Positions 1 through 12,628 of a stretch of 64,000 bases of DNA are shown here, piece by piece. The stretch spans positions 598,923,335-598,987,334 of the forward strand of contig NC_081415.1 in the NCBI RefSeq assembly GCF_030272615.1, written 5' to 3'. Origin of the DNA: Cryptomeria japonica (lineage: Eukaryota > Streptophyta > Pinopsida > Cupressales > Cupressaceae). Position 1 is the stretch's first letter, and the number at the start of each line of letters is the position of its first letter. The translations under genes were made by a program, and so were the position numbers. The notes below the pieces were generated by a model. The model ran no database searches and was not told the DNA's origin. It saw nothing but the letters and a program-made list of their open reading frames with translations.

Positions 1-1
1 T

Positions 2-2470
2 GATGATAGCCTGATGGAACTTGAAGCATTGTTGGCCAAGTGGTTACCCATAGGTACTGGTAAGTATAGAGGTAAATTGCCACTGAAATGTTTTGCATGT
101 AACCGGATAGGACATATTGCTGCTAACTATCCTAATGGAGATAATGAGGAAAAATGAGAGAAATATAGGAAGTTTAAAGGAAAAGGAAAAAGAAATTGTT
201 TCATTGTAGTGGATGGAGGTATTACTGATGAAGAATTCAAGGAAGATTCAAATGAGGGCATTGTCTTTGTTGCTATCAAAGAAGACATATCAGATCAGAA
301 GGAATTGGTCTCTCACTTGGATAATTTAGATGACTGGATTATAGATAGTGGTTGTTCACACCACATGATTGGCGACCAGAGCAAGTTTCTAACATTGGAA
401 GAATTTGATGGAGGTGTTGTCAGATTTAGGAACAACTCTCCCTGCATGGTGAAAGGCAAAGGATCCATTTCCTTGAATGGTAAAAGTAGTGCAGATGATG
501 TCTACTGGGTTGAAGGTCTGAAACATAATCTTTTGAGTGTTCCTCAACTCAATGACAAAGGTTACACTTTAGAATTCAAAAATGGAGTTTGCAAGATCTT
601 TGGAGGCAAAGGTGAACTGATTGCAAGAGGCAAACAAACCAGAGGTAACTTATTTCGCTTAAACTCTAAAGTTGATAGCTGTTTGATTGAAAAAGTAGAA
701 GATAGTTGGATTTAGCATCAGAGGTTTTGTCATGTGAATTTTGATAACATTGTAAGAGTTAGCAACTCAAAATCAGTAAGAGGATTGCCACAATTGGAAA
801 AGCCAATGAATGCTTTGTGCAAGGAATGTCAGTTAGGGAAAATGGCATCCTCAACCTTCAAGAGAAAATCTTTCTCAGCTGAACATTTGCTAGATTTGGT
901 TCATACTGACCTATGTGGACCAACGAGGACTAAGAGTATTCAAGGTGATCGGTACTTCATGATATTTATTGATGACTACTCAAGGATGATGTGTGTCACA
1001 TTCTTGAAAGACAAGATAGAAGCTTTCAACAAATTTAAGGCATTCAAAGCCTTGGTTGAGAATGAAAGTGGAAGGAAGCTGAAATGCTTAAGAACTGATC
1101 AAGGTGGTGAATTTACCCCAGAGGAATTCACTAGATATTGTGAAAATAATGGGATCAAAAGGAAGCTATCTGCACCAAGGACACCACAACATAATGGTGT
1201 TGCGGAAAGGAACAACTGGTCAGTGGTTGAAGCTACTAGGACTATGTTAATCCAAGGAGGTGTAGCTAAGTCATTTTGGAGAGAAGCTATTAGCACAGCT
1301 ATTTATACAATGAAGCAGATACTGATCAAAAGAGGTAAAGACAAAACACCCTATTAATACTGGTATGGTTGATCACCGAATGTCAGTTACTTCAAAAAAT
1401 TTGGTAGCAGTTGTTTTATTAAAAGAAGTGATTATATTGGAAAGTTTGATGCCAAAAGTGATGAAGGAACATTTCTTGGTGACTCCACCAAGAGAAAATC
1501 TTACAAGTGCTACAGCAACCAGACTAAGAAGATCATTGAAAGTGTCAATGTCTGAGTAGATGAATTTCCTGAGAAATCTGAAGAAACTAGCAAGAAGAAG
1601 GAAGAAGAAGAACCAAACACATTGTTTTTAGAAAAGGAACTGGTAAAGCCAGAAATTGAAGAACTGAACATAGAATCCCCAGTTAAATCGGAACAGGGAG
1701 GTCCAGTAGAAGATGAAGAAAGTGAAGAAGGAGAAGAACTTGAAAACCAAGACCAAGTTATTCCATGGTATGTCAGACTCAATCATAGCCTCGATTGGAT
1801 TTTTGGAGACAAGAATGTAGGTGTGTTAACTAGAGGAAGGCTAAGAGAAAACTCTTGTATGATCTCCACCATTGAGCCTAGAAGTGCAAAAGAATCCTTT
1901 GCAGATGAAGACTAGATCAAGGCAATGGAAGAAGAACTTGATCAAATAGAGAAGAATAATACATGGTCATTGGTACCCATACCAGAAAACAATAATGTAA
2001 TAGGCACAAAGTGGGTATTCAGAAACAAATTGAATGAAGATGGAGTAGTGCTCAGGAATAAAGCCAGACTGGTATGAAAAGGATATGCACAAGAGGAAGG
2101 TGAAGATTATAGTGAGACATTTGCACCAGTAGCAAGATTGGAAGGAGTAAGGACTCTACTTATGTTTGCAACATATGGAGGATTTAAAGTATATTAGATG
2201 GATGTTAAATCAGCATTCTTAAACGAAATATTGGAAGAAGAAGTTTACATAGAACAACTAGATGGCTATGCATTAATAGAAGAAAAGGATATGGTGTGCA
2301 AAATTCATAAGGCACTATATGGATTGAAATAAGCACCAAGAGCATGGTATGAAATAGTGGACTCTCACTTAGTAAAGATAGGTTTTCAAAGAACCAGTGA
2401 AGATAGTGACATATATCTCAAGAGAGAAGGAGATAAAATACTAGTAAGTGAGCTATTTGTTGATTATATT
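2..2470 (+). pseudogene. Copia A gag end, protease, integrase and N-terminal reverse transcriptase (broken)
   Basis: The gag tail ends in a CCHC knuckle (CFACNRIGHIAANY, about 90-131) whose last Cys is Tyr. Protease shows DSGCSHHM from 344. Integrase has its HHCC zinc region (HQRFCH..., CKECQLGK) at about 716-840, then the acidic triad in HTDLCGP (near 903), RTDQGGEF (near 1091) and GVAERNN (near 1198). Reverse transcriptase runs from about 1916 and stops at the FVDYI box at 2455-2469, where element N is inserted; VDD has become VDY. In-frame stops lie at 155-157, 713-715 (Trp site), 1355-1357, 1913-1915 (Trp site), 2195-2197 (Gln site) and 2330-2332 (Gln site). A frameshift follows the integrase core near 1360. 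It is a decayed copia polyprotein, not a host gene. Confidence 0.92.
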
Positions 2471-3936
2471 TGATGCACACTAAAAAAGACACACAAAACA
2501 TAAGACAAGTAGTTAATATTGTTAGTGGCAATCAAGAACAAATGACAAATGAAACTATAATCCTAAACATGCATACCAAGAGATATAAAACAGGCAATGA
2601 AGAGCATACAAAAATGAAGTAAAGGAACAAAACCCTCCAAGATGCCCTCCAACATGCTCATAGTTGCTCCTCCCTTGCTCCTCTCCTCTCCAAGTTTCAC
2701 ATGAGTGTAGCCCTCAGCTTTTTGCACTATTATGGATGTCTTATGGAGATTCAAGATTATGAAAATGATGCACTACTTATTATGCAAATGTAAACAAGCT
2801 AATATGAGAAAGTATCCTAATTATTGTATGTTGATTTTAGCCAAAATAACAAAGAAAAATGCTTTTGAATGCTCCCTCAAAATTAGTATAAGTTTGATGC
2901 ATCCAAGATTTCTAGATCCTTTTGAAGAAGGAATGAGCTCTATTTATAGGAAAAATGGAGAAATGGATGGTTGAGATTGAGTAATCTCAACAAGGGCCAT
3001 GATTGATGGGTTTGTGATCCATGTGTGGGCTTTCAACCCAATCCCAAGATGACAAATGTCAACATGAGATGGCTTGAGAGGGGAGCGAAGACACATTAAA
3101 TGCTTGAGATGACTTGAAGGTTGCCTTAAGAGGTAAGGTTAGGCTTGAGTTAAAATGAATAAAGCCTTTTATCCAATAAATAACGCCTTTATCCAATGGA
3201 CAAACTCTTGTGCAAGAGTTAGTGGCGATAACCATGGTCAAAGCAATGACTGCTTGAAGAGACACATGAGTTATATGCGGGTTAAGTTAGAGGGAAAGTC
3301 TCTAACCATATGGGTGAGTTGAATTTAACCATTAATGGTCATGTAAGAGCCATAAATGGTTATGTAAGAACCAATCATGGTTTGGAAGACTTTAGGGGTT
3401 AACTTGTTGAAGACATAAAGCCTTTAAGGCTTTTCAAAGACTTTGAGGCTTTGAGAAGTGACTTCAAGTTGCTTAGGAATGTGACAATAGTTAGAGAGGG
3501 ATTAGGCTAATTTAGAATGGATTAGAAGAATCTAGAATGGGTTTAGGATGCAAGTGGGTTTGGTGGGTGATAGAAAATAGGATTTTAATTAAAATAAAAT
3601 TACTTTATTTCAACCAAAATAGTGCAACTTGCATTTGTAGGAGAATGCAAGTGGAGGGGGGGGGGGGTAGTTTAGGGATTTAAATAAATATTTATTTATT
3701 TATTTAAATGAGGAAAGGGGGTTAAATTAAATAAATATGTTTTATTCATTTAATTGATTTAGAGTATGGTTTAATGAATTAATTTAAATAAATTGAACAA
3801 TTTATTTAGTTAATAGAAGAAGAGGTTGAGGATGAATTAATTAAATATTAATTTAATTAACTGATTATTGATGGTTAAAATAATCAAATAAATATTAATA
3901 TTCATTTAATTAAGTGGATAGATTTATGTGTCTACA
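2471..3936 (-). repeat. 3' LTR of element N (left copy)
   Basis: 1,466 bp. On the plus strand it runs TGATGCACAC to GTGTCTACA. It pairs with 12629-14070 along its whole length, with small indels and substitutions. It includes a G-run near 3657-3667 and an AT-rich upstream part. A TATA-like box on the minus strand lies at about 2939-2950. Confidence 0.93.
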
Positions 3937-3949
3937 TTTTTCCCTCTTT
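3937..3949 (-). promoter_or_regulatory. Polypurine tract of element N
   Basis: On the minus strand AAAGAGGGAAAAA abuts the start of the 3' LTR. This is where plus-strand DNA synthesis would be primed, and it fixes the element's orientation. Confidence 0.8.
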
Positions 3950-4220
3950 GAGGCGGTGTGGTTTATCGCATTGTTTCAAAGAAAGAAAGATAGGTGTGAG
4001 AAATATGCCCCAGAAATGTTAATCTAGTGGGTGGTATGCCCCCTCGAGAGATGGGCCAAAAAATTTCAAAAAATCGAGCAATCTCTCGAAAAAGAGAAAG
4101 AAGTTGGGGGGAGGTAGAATAGAAGAAATTAGAAATAATGGTGAAAGAATGGGAGAAGACAAAGTGAATGTGAAGAAACAACAAGCTAATGAGTACCCTT
4201 AGGTCATGCAAGAGATATAG
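3950..4220. other. Element N interior, left of solo LTR K
   Basis: Non-coding. No motif or gene recognised; on the minus strand this is the segment just upstream of the polypurine tract. Confidence 0.5.
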
Positions 4221-4225
4221 TGCAA

Positions 4226-5697
4226 TGTTGGCATATGTGCAAAGTATGATGACATGATGATATTGTATGTTGTCATTGATGTCAATATGCTGAGGAGTGA
4301 ACCGGTATGATGTTGTGAACCAGTATATGTGCAAAAGGTGAAGCGGTATGTTTGTCCAAGTGAACCAGTATGTTGAAATGTGAATCAGTATATGGAATGT
4401 TTTCTATCAAGGTTTAATATGTTATGACTACCAGTTGGTAGTCTCAGCTTCAAGGTTTCCAGTTGATGCGTTCCAAGCCTATGTGATTCAACTGATGACA
4501 TCGTGTGATGAGTTAGCATTATAATGGAGATCAGATTGTGTTGCCACATCAGCCTTGTGCACGTGAAGGATCCTAAATGAAGGAGATTGATCCTATCTGC
4601 CTCAAGAAAGTGCAAAGTCTCTATAAATGGTGGAGAATGCGTGATGGGTTATCGCCTCCATGAAGCGTTGAAGAACGAACGATGGAGAATGTCTTGACAT
4701 CTGTTCAAGACCGTTGTATTCAATGCAAACTATTCAATGGTCAGGATTGAACCGATTAAATTGATTAACCTAAATGTTTAGGGTTTAGGGTTTATTCTAC
4801 CGACCTATCTGTTTTCTATAAGGTCGATGTTGTGTTTCATGTCGAGGTTGTTGGCAAATGTTGTGTGTGTATCTAAGTGCAGAGATACGTGATTCCTTGT
4901 CAGACCAGATAAGAGAATTGATACCTGCAAAGTGTGTGCAACAAAGGAAGGAACTAAAGCGGATCTGCATTGGCATTGAGTGCTATTACCAGATCATTGT
5001 AATACCTGTTGATCTCTAACCACTTCAACAGTTGGAAAATCCCTTAACAGGGTAGCTTTAACTAGGTTGTTGTAAATCCTTTAATAGGGTGACTCAAAGC
5101 CATTGAGTTCTTAAAATCCTCTAACAAGGTAACCTTTAATAGGTTTTAACCCTTAATCGGGTATTCTAGCCATCCCTTAACCGGGTGATCCCTAACAGGA
5201 TTGGTTCCTAACAAAACCTATTGTAACAATCTTTAACTGGACTAGGCTCCTAACAGAGCAGACTTCTAAAGAGTTCAAGAACAGCTTGCAGGTATTCATC
5301 CCCACCATGGTTTTTCCTAGTTGGGTTTCCATGTGAAAAATATGTGTGTCATGTGTGATGCCTTTTCATGTGATGCTTTGTTATTTTCTGTCAAGTGGTG
5401 AATCATGTTGAACTAGCAAGTTATTATATTTTTTATGGTAGATTACCTGTTTATGCATAAGGATAAAGTGGAAATGAGGGTGTAGGTTGTGTGGAAACCT
5501 AAGTGTTGCTGATTTATGTCTTTCACAGTATCATTGTGTTTAACCGGTAGTAATCTAGTTTAGACCAGTGTTAGTGTTTGCCAGTCAAGTGCACTGTTTG
5601 CAGGCAAACCAGTTCAGGAAAAGTTTTTGTGTCTGTACTGATTCACCCCCCCCTCTCAGTACCGGTTTGGTACTCATTGTTCATCATTGAGTTATCA
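4226..5697 (+). repeat. Solo copia-type LTR K inside element N
   Basis: Starts TGTTGGCATATG, ends GAGTTATCA, and is flanked by tgcaa (4221-4225) and tgtaa (5698-5702), a 5-bp TSD with one change. It has the layout of the other copia LTRs here: an early GTTGTCATTGATGTCAAT phrase, repeated GAACCGGTATG-like units at 4298-4395, a TATA box CTATAAATGG at 4621-4630, repeated CCTTAACCGGGT-like phrases at 5030-5260, and a terminal CACCCCCCCCTCTCAGT. It is a lone LTR left by recombination between the two LTRs of a former element. Confidence 0.75.
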
Positions 5698-7397
5698 TGT
5701 AAATGTGGTATGCACTTTTGATTGATACTATACAATTGATCAAAATTGGCTGGACAATCTGGTGCAATCGATTAAATTGCCCCGATCGAGTCAAAGCGTG
5801 ACAGTTGATGTTAGTTGTTTGCTTGGAGAGGATAAAGTCTGAGTAAGTGAATCAAAATGACTTGATGAGACTTTGAAAATTGATGTAATTGCCCGATGAA
5901 GTCAAGGTATCTGAAGCAAAATACTCGTTGAGACTTAAACAATTGATGTAATTGTTTGTTTTGATTGTGTTTGATTGGTTGATCAATTGATAGTGTTTGC
6001 ATTGTAGGTTGTTTTTGGTGTATCATAGCAGCCCCGTTGAGACTAGGTGATTGTGATAAATGCCTCTTGTAGTCTAAGATTCCATAATTGATTACCTATT
6101 GAGACCCGAAGATACATGATTTAAAAAGTATCTATTGATAGTCTAGGTGTGCATGAGTCGATGTACCTGTGTAGATAGAGTAACTTGCTTTTCTTATAGG
6201 ATGACCTAGGATGGGAAACATAGTCCCTCCTGTTAGAGATGGACAGTGATAAATGTGGCTTGATTGGGTTGATGGGACACAATGAAGGGATTATGATGAT
6301 GACCTAGATGAGGACGGTGAGGGGGGGTTCAATGTTAGATAGAAGGTATGGAGGACATATGACTCATTCCTATGGAAGAAGATAAAAAAAAAGAGAGTAT
6401 CAATTGTCATTACTATGTATGAATGATATGCAGCAATATAGATGTATGAATCGATGGAATGCAATGAAATGCAATATATATACATATGAGATGAAATGAC
6501 AATCCATATATTATTCATAGTGCTTTATTTTTATCATCAAGCATGGTAGTATCGTTCTTGGCCGAGGTAGTAGGAACCAAGTTTGAGCATTTCACTTGTA
6601 AGAAAGCATTGCAAACAAGGAAAATTACCTTCCATTCTAGTTCATGTGCAAATGGTCGAGGTATACATTGTAGTCAGTAAGCCATAGTGATCCATGACTG
6701 TATTTTTGTATAGGATCATGTAGCTTAGTGAACTTCCCACATAGACACCATTAGTACATGTTCCAAAACTTCATTGGAACAATCCACAAACAAAAAACAA
6801 AGAAAAAGATATCAGGAGCCATCCCGGCTACTCTAATCACTTGTGGATATTATGGAGTAGCGTAAGAACCTGATATAGATAAAAAAAAATAACAAATTGC
6901 CCAAGTACTTGCCAGCTAAACAAAATTTTCTTGTCAAAGAAAATGTTACCATGTCTTGTCTATGAGGAAAGATGCATCCTTAGGAAGACGGTTGTATGCA
7001 GATGTTTTGATTGGTTGGTTGAATTGATAAGTGATCATCATTTGAGTAGCTCAAAATGTTTGTTTGGTGTCTGTTGTGATGTGTATGTACAAGGAATAAT
7101 ATATGTTTCAATGTTTTTGATTGATTTTTGATGTTTTATGAATGTTTTTGGTATTAGTTCAAGACATTTTTGAATGAGCAACTCAATATATCATAAGCAA
7201 TAGAGAATCCACTCCCATCAGTAGGTTTTAAGAACATTTCCCCTAGTTAGATGTCACTATGAAAGCGTGACATGGGATACATGAAGTAACAACCCTGATT
7301 GCAGATCAATAACAAGCCATGGTATAAATAATAGGTGAATGGATACAATCGCAACAAGTCAGATAGACAATGGAGCCGTAGCTCTTTATGAATGGCA

Positions 7398-7606
7398 CCT
7401 GTATATGACAAAGATGATCAAAGAATATGGTTTTAGGAATGACACAGCCTGTATAAGACAAAGATGATCAAAGTGTCTGGTTTCAGGAACGATATATCCT
7501 GTATAAGACTTGATCAAAAACATTTGGTTTCAAGAAAGATACATCCTGTATAAGACTTGATCAAAATGTCTAGTTTCAAGAATGATATATCCTATGTAAT
7601 ACTTGA
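7398..7606. repeat. Tandem repeat, units of about 46-50 bp, four or more copies
   Basis: Successive units start with CCTGTATAAGAC, continue with (AAAGA)TGATCAAA and a (G/C)TGGTTTCA-like stretch, and end with GA(T/C)A(T/C)A. Units begin near 7398, 7448, 7498, 7545 and 7591. They are contiguous and divergent, with no unique spacers. Confidence 0.75.
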
Positions 7607-8177
7607 TAGATGATAGTTGGAACAATGATGAAGATATAAAAATGAAGAAAGATTCCATGATGATGTGATAGATATGCATGCGGGGGATGCAATGATGAAT
7701 GTGACTAGATGATGATGATGAGATGTATCTTGAAAATGAGATGTATGATAATGATAATGATGTGATACTAATGCAAGATTAAAATGATATGCAACTAAAT
7801 GATCACTTTAATTATGTTGTTGTCTTGCTATGTGTTTGGTCCAATGTTGAAAACCCTGAAGGCGAAATGCCCCCAACGAGGTCAAGATTTTTCCTTTTGT
7901 TGTTGATACTACTTTGATATGGATATGTATAGTGATCACCAAGCCATGTTGGGATACATTTGGGTAACTGATTCAGATAAACCAAGGATAGTGGCTATGC
8001 TAAGTATGTCCAGGATTGATAAGCATTTGTGAATTTATGGTGATGACTCAGATGGGTGGATATGATATGTACAATATGATCTATGAAATATGTGCTGCCA
8101 TCAATTGATAAAGATAAGGCAAACTTAGAACAAAATCCAGTAGTCATAATAATCTATGTCATTGTTTTGATTTGTTC

Positions 8178-8430
8178 AATGATTGATAAGAATGTCTAGT
8201 TTCAAAAAGTGAGTACCACATATAAGACCGATCTGTCTCATTCTGAGTGTACCTATCCTTGTATAAGACATGCTAATGTTGATGTTGATAGATGGATTGA
8301 TTAACAAGACTCAATGATTGATAGCAAATGGCTGGTTTCAAATAGTGAGTACCCCATATAAGACCGATCTATCTAAATCGATTGTACCTATCCCTGTATA
8401 AGATATGTTTGATGTTGAAGTTGATTTCGA
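8178..8430. repeat. Direct duplication of about 130 bp in element N interior
   Basis: Two adjacent units, from about 8178 and from about 8312, share CAATGATTGATA, (C/G)T(A/G)GTTTCAAA, GTGAGTACC, CATATAAGACCGATCT, GTACCTATCC and TGTATAAGA in the same order. Confidence 0.65.
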
Positions 8431-11400
8431 GTGATGAAATAATTAACAAGACATGTGATTAGTTTGATTATAGACTTTGAGATTTTTCATGTTGTTGAAT
8501 TGATATGATAAGGGATATGGATTAGAGGATATGGTGACCTGAAGCAAGATCATAGATAGAACTGGATGATAGAAGCTATGAATAGATAGGATAGATGGTA
8601 TGGATAAAATGAAGCAAGATCGTAGATAATGATGAATTTAGATAGGGTAATGGATATTGGAGGAAGGATAATGGGAGATATGGTAGGAAGAATAGAGTGG
8701 ATAAAATTTTCCCCCAAGCATAGAGGTTTCCATTTGCAAAAAAGGCAATATGTAAGATTGTCACAACATCTAGCACTACCTGAATAAGTGTTCTTGAACT
8801 TTTCAAAGATAGAGACCCCACCCACACTTAGAACCTCTAGAAAATTCAACTGAACATTTCTAGCAACTGGGAAGTAGACTCAAAAGGGAAGAAGAATCCT
8901 AAACTAGATCAAGGTACTTACTCTTTTATTACCCATGTGTGTGTAAGTGGGTTCATTCCGACTCATATGATCATTGTAATCTTCAGAATCTAGCATGGCT
9001 AGCTACACGAGTTACCCTGACTTCAAAAGCATCTTGGATAGAGCCTCACTACCAGCAAGCATCCATAGCCTTGATGAGGTTATCATTGTAATCTCACAAA
9101 TATTGCTCCATTGCCAGCCAGGCATCCATAGCCTTGATGGAGTTACTTGCATGTTCCCATAGCCAAGCATTTTGATATTGCTTTTTCTTTTCTTGCTCAT
9201 ACTTTTGATCTTTTGATATTTCTTGTATTGGCTTCTAAGTGATGAAACTTACATGGGTCTAATAATTACAGTGGCGTTGAAGCAAGATTTTAGATTTTTC
9301 ACTAGCCATGTCTTCAAATAAGAGATCACAATCATTTAGAGCAATTGATTAACTGTATGAGATATAGTAATCAAAAGATGTCAGTACCAAGATATGATGA
9401 GTGGTTCTTTTCTGGATTGAGTGTGTATCCCAACCAAAAGAAAATGTTAAAGAGGAACAACCTCAGATTTTGAAGCATTTCATGAATAGATATCTAGGAA
9501 AAGGACTGAACATGAGATTTGAGCATGGGAAAGCATGTGACAAAATGACACAAATGCCTATTTCACAGATGATGAATTTATGCAAAGGATTGAATGATAG
9601 GGATTGAAGGATAGAAAAGAGGTGTTGGATAATAGATAGAATGTTTGAAGAATTGTGTGAGGATAGATGGAAATTTATTCAAGATGAGTGTTGGTACACA
9701 ACTCAAGAAGTGATGAAGAGAGAGGAAAAACAAATTTTTGGACATAAGGACCCAAAATAGATAGAGGAAATGATGGAAGAATAGTTTTGGAAAGATGTTT
9801 AGATAGATGGTTGAAAGGAGTTAAAAGATGTGTTCCTTTGTTGATATTTATTATGGATTATTTGAGGTGATGGATTGGTGGAAGATAGATCTCTAACACT
9901 GAAGGTTGGATGCCAACAGAGTTCTTTGTGAATTGCCTTTGTGTTTTTCAACAATTTTTGATGTGATGAGGTATAGCAAGGTTTGAGATGTGTTACAAAC
10001 CAAGCTACCTAGTAATGAGAGGATGCACTCATAAACTAGTTTAAACCTATGTAGAAATGCCTCTTAGGATGATTGATCCTAGATGTAGAGACACCCTAAA
10101 AGTGATTTGTTGGTTTGATTTAAGCAATATCTGAAAGTACTAAGGACAAGACCTCTTTGTGTTTGAGAGTTTGAATGGATTTTTTATTTTTGAATGTGAA
10201 AGTGGAGAGTATATATGTCTCAATAAAATTCTTCTATTATGAAGGGGGTATCTATTTCTTCCTCTCTTACAAGGGTTGGTGGTTCCCCTTGAGATTCATT
10301 GTATGTGATAGAGATTTGAGGGGAAAAAAGCAGGATTGATCTAGCCCCCTTTGTTTTTGTGATAATCAAAAGCTCTATGCTAGGTGAAAGCTCTATTTCT
10401 CAAAGGCTCTTTGTCAAATTCATTAGATTTTCCTTGAAGGTATAAGTGCATATGATGCAAGAATACTCTATGTGAGAGAAAGAGCTATCTATTGATATAG
10501 AAAAACTTCCTTCTTTTGATAAGAGTTTTTGAACCAAGTTGTCTCTTCTTTATTTTGGTCTTTTGATTAAGACTCCTTTTTCTCAAGATATGAGTGATGG
10601 TCATACAAAATGATACTTTGTTTCACTTGTTGAGGTAGATTTGTTCTATCAATGTTGATGTAGATTTGTTGGATTGATACTTGGTTTTAATTGTTTTGAA
10701 TTTCTTTGACAAGAAAACACAACAAGCACACAAGAACAATAACCTTGCCCCTTTTTAACAAAATGCAAAAATAGGTGTGGGTCTAAATCAACCCAATCAT
10801 GAACTTTTTGACCCTTTTACAAATGTATTTTATGTTCCCAAAGCCTGAAGTCGGCCCAAATTGTTATTGGTTTGAAACAAGATGAAGACAACTCAAACAC
10901 TTTTTATCCTAAGGTCATGGCCAATTGTGATATTTTCAGCCCACATCTTGATATTTCTTCGACTTTGGTACTACATACCTTATGAATCCTATAGTGGCAG
11001 GTAAGGATGTGATATACCAAGCCTTGCACGAGTATTACAGATAGATGATCCCTGTGATGGGGGAGTCACCTCTTTCATGAAGCTACAAGTAGCCTTTCAA
11101 AAATCTCAATTTCTACTAAAGGAAATATGTATGGTGAGTATCTTGGGAGCAAAACCATCTATGCTCTTCCACTAAACTTTTCACAAATATCCTCATTCAA
11201 TAGAAATGGTGGGCTTCTAGAATAAAATGTGTCTAGTAATGTTCGCTTTCTTTGGACGTAAGTTCATTCTGTAGTGACTCACTTAAGAGCCTTGTAACTT
11301 GTGGTGGGGCCCATATGTCCTTTCGTTAAGTTACATTGTAGGAAAAACTACACCCAAGGCTATAGCTTTTTCTCTCACCTGATTTCTATAGCGGCTCGAA

Positions 11401-12240
11401 GGATTTACTGCGCAAGGTTGTTCCGAAGAGTGATGTGTCTCTTGGAAGGCCTCTCTTAAAAATTAAAAAAAATTAGAGTGTTACTAACACTTTTCTCTTG
11501 CACCTAGGAGCACGAGAGCCAAGGGAGAGGATAGTGTGTGTTAGAAATGGGACTACTCTACAGATTTTGCACAAGTGTGCCAAACACGGAAAACACTTGT
11601 TCTTTTTAACTATTTTTATCGCAATGTGATCTATGTGCTATTTGGAGATGTTGCTCCAACAGACATGATGTTCTTTTTAATTCCACAAAGCAATTTGTTT
11701 TCTAACTAAGAAAGTGAAAATCTTGGTCAACAAAATTGAATGCACGTTTGTTCAAAGTAAAATCATTTTATAAACAAAATAGACAAGTTTGACTGTTCTT
11801 TTTAACTTGCAAATAAAAGTTTGATTGTGAATTTTATCCTTGCAAGAAATGAAAGTTGTTGGTTTGTTTTAATCCCAAAATGAAAAGTTTGTTCCTAACT
11901 TGCAAGAAAGAAAAGTTTGTTTGTTTGATTTGTGGTTCTTTTTAGCTTGCCAATGAAATTATTTTTAAGCCCAAATTGAAGATTTGGTTGATTTTAGACC
12001 AAAAATAAAAGATGAAGTTCATTTTAAACCAAATGGAAAGTGAATTGTTTTTAATCTAACTTAAAAAAAGATAGAAAGAAAAGAAATAAATTATAACTCC
12101 TCGAATCCTGCAAACAAAATGTTAGTAACCTGCACAAAAAAGAGAAAAAATTAGTGAAATGAAGATTTTTGGTGAGCTTCTACAAGCCTAGATTTTTAAT
12201 TTTTTCGGTTACACAATTTTTTTTTGAACTCTTTGTTACA

Positions 12241-12535
12241 AAAGCGCTACTTCAAACAAAAGTACCAAAGTATTAGCAGAAGCGCTAAATAAACATCAAA
12301 ATCGCTAAAATATGGACATACGCGCTAATTTACACTATTAGACAAAATTAAAATACTGACAGATAGAGAGTGCAAAGGCACTAAAAGATTACAATAGTGC
12401 TATTTAACAAACAATAGTGCTATGACTACAACAAAATAACTAAATCTTGTGTCAAAAGCACCAGAACTTGAACAAAGGCTTTAAATCTTCTGTTGTCAAT
12501 GGCACTAAAATGCATGTCAATAGTGCTAAAGCACA
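12241..12535. repeat. Cluster of GCGCTA / AGTGCTA / GCACTA motifs beside the N primer site
   Basis: About ten copies of a short motif occur in under 300 bp: GCGCTA near 12243, 12283 and 12322; TCGCTA near 12302; GGCACTA near 12375 and 12499; ATAGTGCTA near 12395, 12414 and 12520. In element orientation this is the transcribed leader just downstream of the PBS. Such leaders carry packaging or dimerisation signals in other LTR elements; that role is only a guess here. Confidence 0.6.
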
Positions 12536-12585
12536 ACCTGTGTGTGGAAATTTATGGAAAATCACAAAACAAAAAAGTTAGTTTT

Positions 12586-12626
12586 AAATCAGAAGGTTGT
12601 GTGTTCGATTCACGTCGGGTTCACCA
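12586..12626 (-). promoter_or_regulatory. Primer-binding site of element N, extended match to tRNA-Trp
   Basis: The plus strand reads as the 3' half of plant tRNA-Trp(CCA) from just after the anticodon to the terminal CCA. By recall of the plant tRNA it matches 39 of 41 positions, the differences being at 12587 and 12600. The minus strand (TGGTGAACCCGACGTGAATC...) is therefore complementary to tRNA-Trp and starts 2 nt inside the right LTR. A usual PBS covers only the last 12-18 nt (12609-12626 here). No 5' tRNA half is present, so it is not a tRNA gene. Confidence 0.88.
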
Positions 12627-12628
12627 AA

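Larger units (their letters stand above)
5703..12240. other. Element N interior, no recognisable gene
   Basis: About 6.5 kb, AT-rich, with short random frames only. I see no protease, integrase, reverse-transcriptase, RNase H or zinc-knuckle motif on either strand. It holds the tandem repeats at 7398-7606, a duplicated unit at 8178-8430, and ATGATG/GATGAT-rich stretches around 7620-7790. Confidence 0.6.

Noticed and set aside
2732-2974. An 80-codon frame conserved with 12892-13134
   Set aside because: Both lie in the two LTRs of element N and are alike because LTRs are copies of each other; no protein motif.
4776-4794. Telomere-like TTTAGGG repeats
   Set aside because: Only about two and a half units, inside solo LTR K; far too short for a telomeric array.
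7398-7606. CRISPR-like repeats
   Set aside because: Contiguous, divergent tandem units without unique spacers, in a plant retroelement.
12586-12626. Possible tRNA-Trp gene
   Set aside because: Only the 3' half is present, it encodes the CCA end (plant nuclear tRNA genes do not), and it sits exactly at the PBS position of element N.
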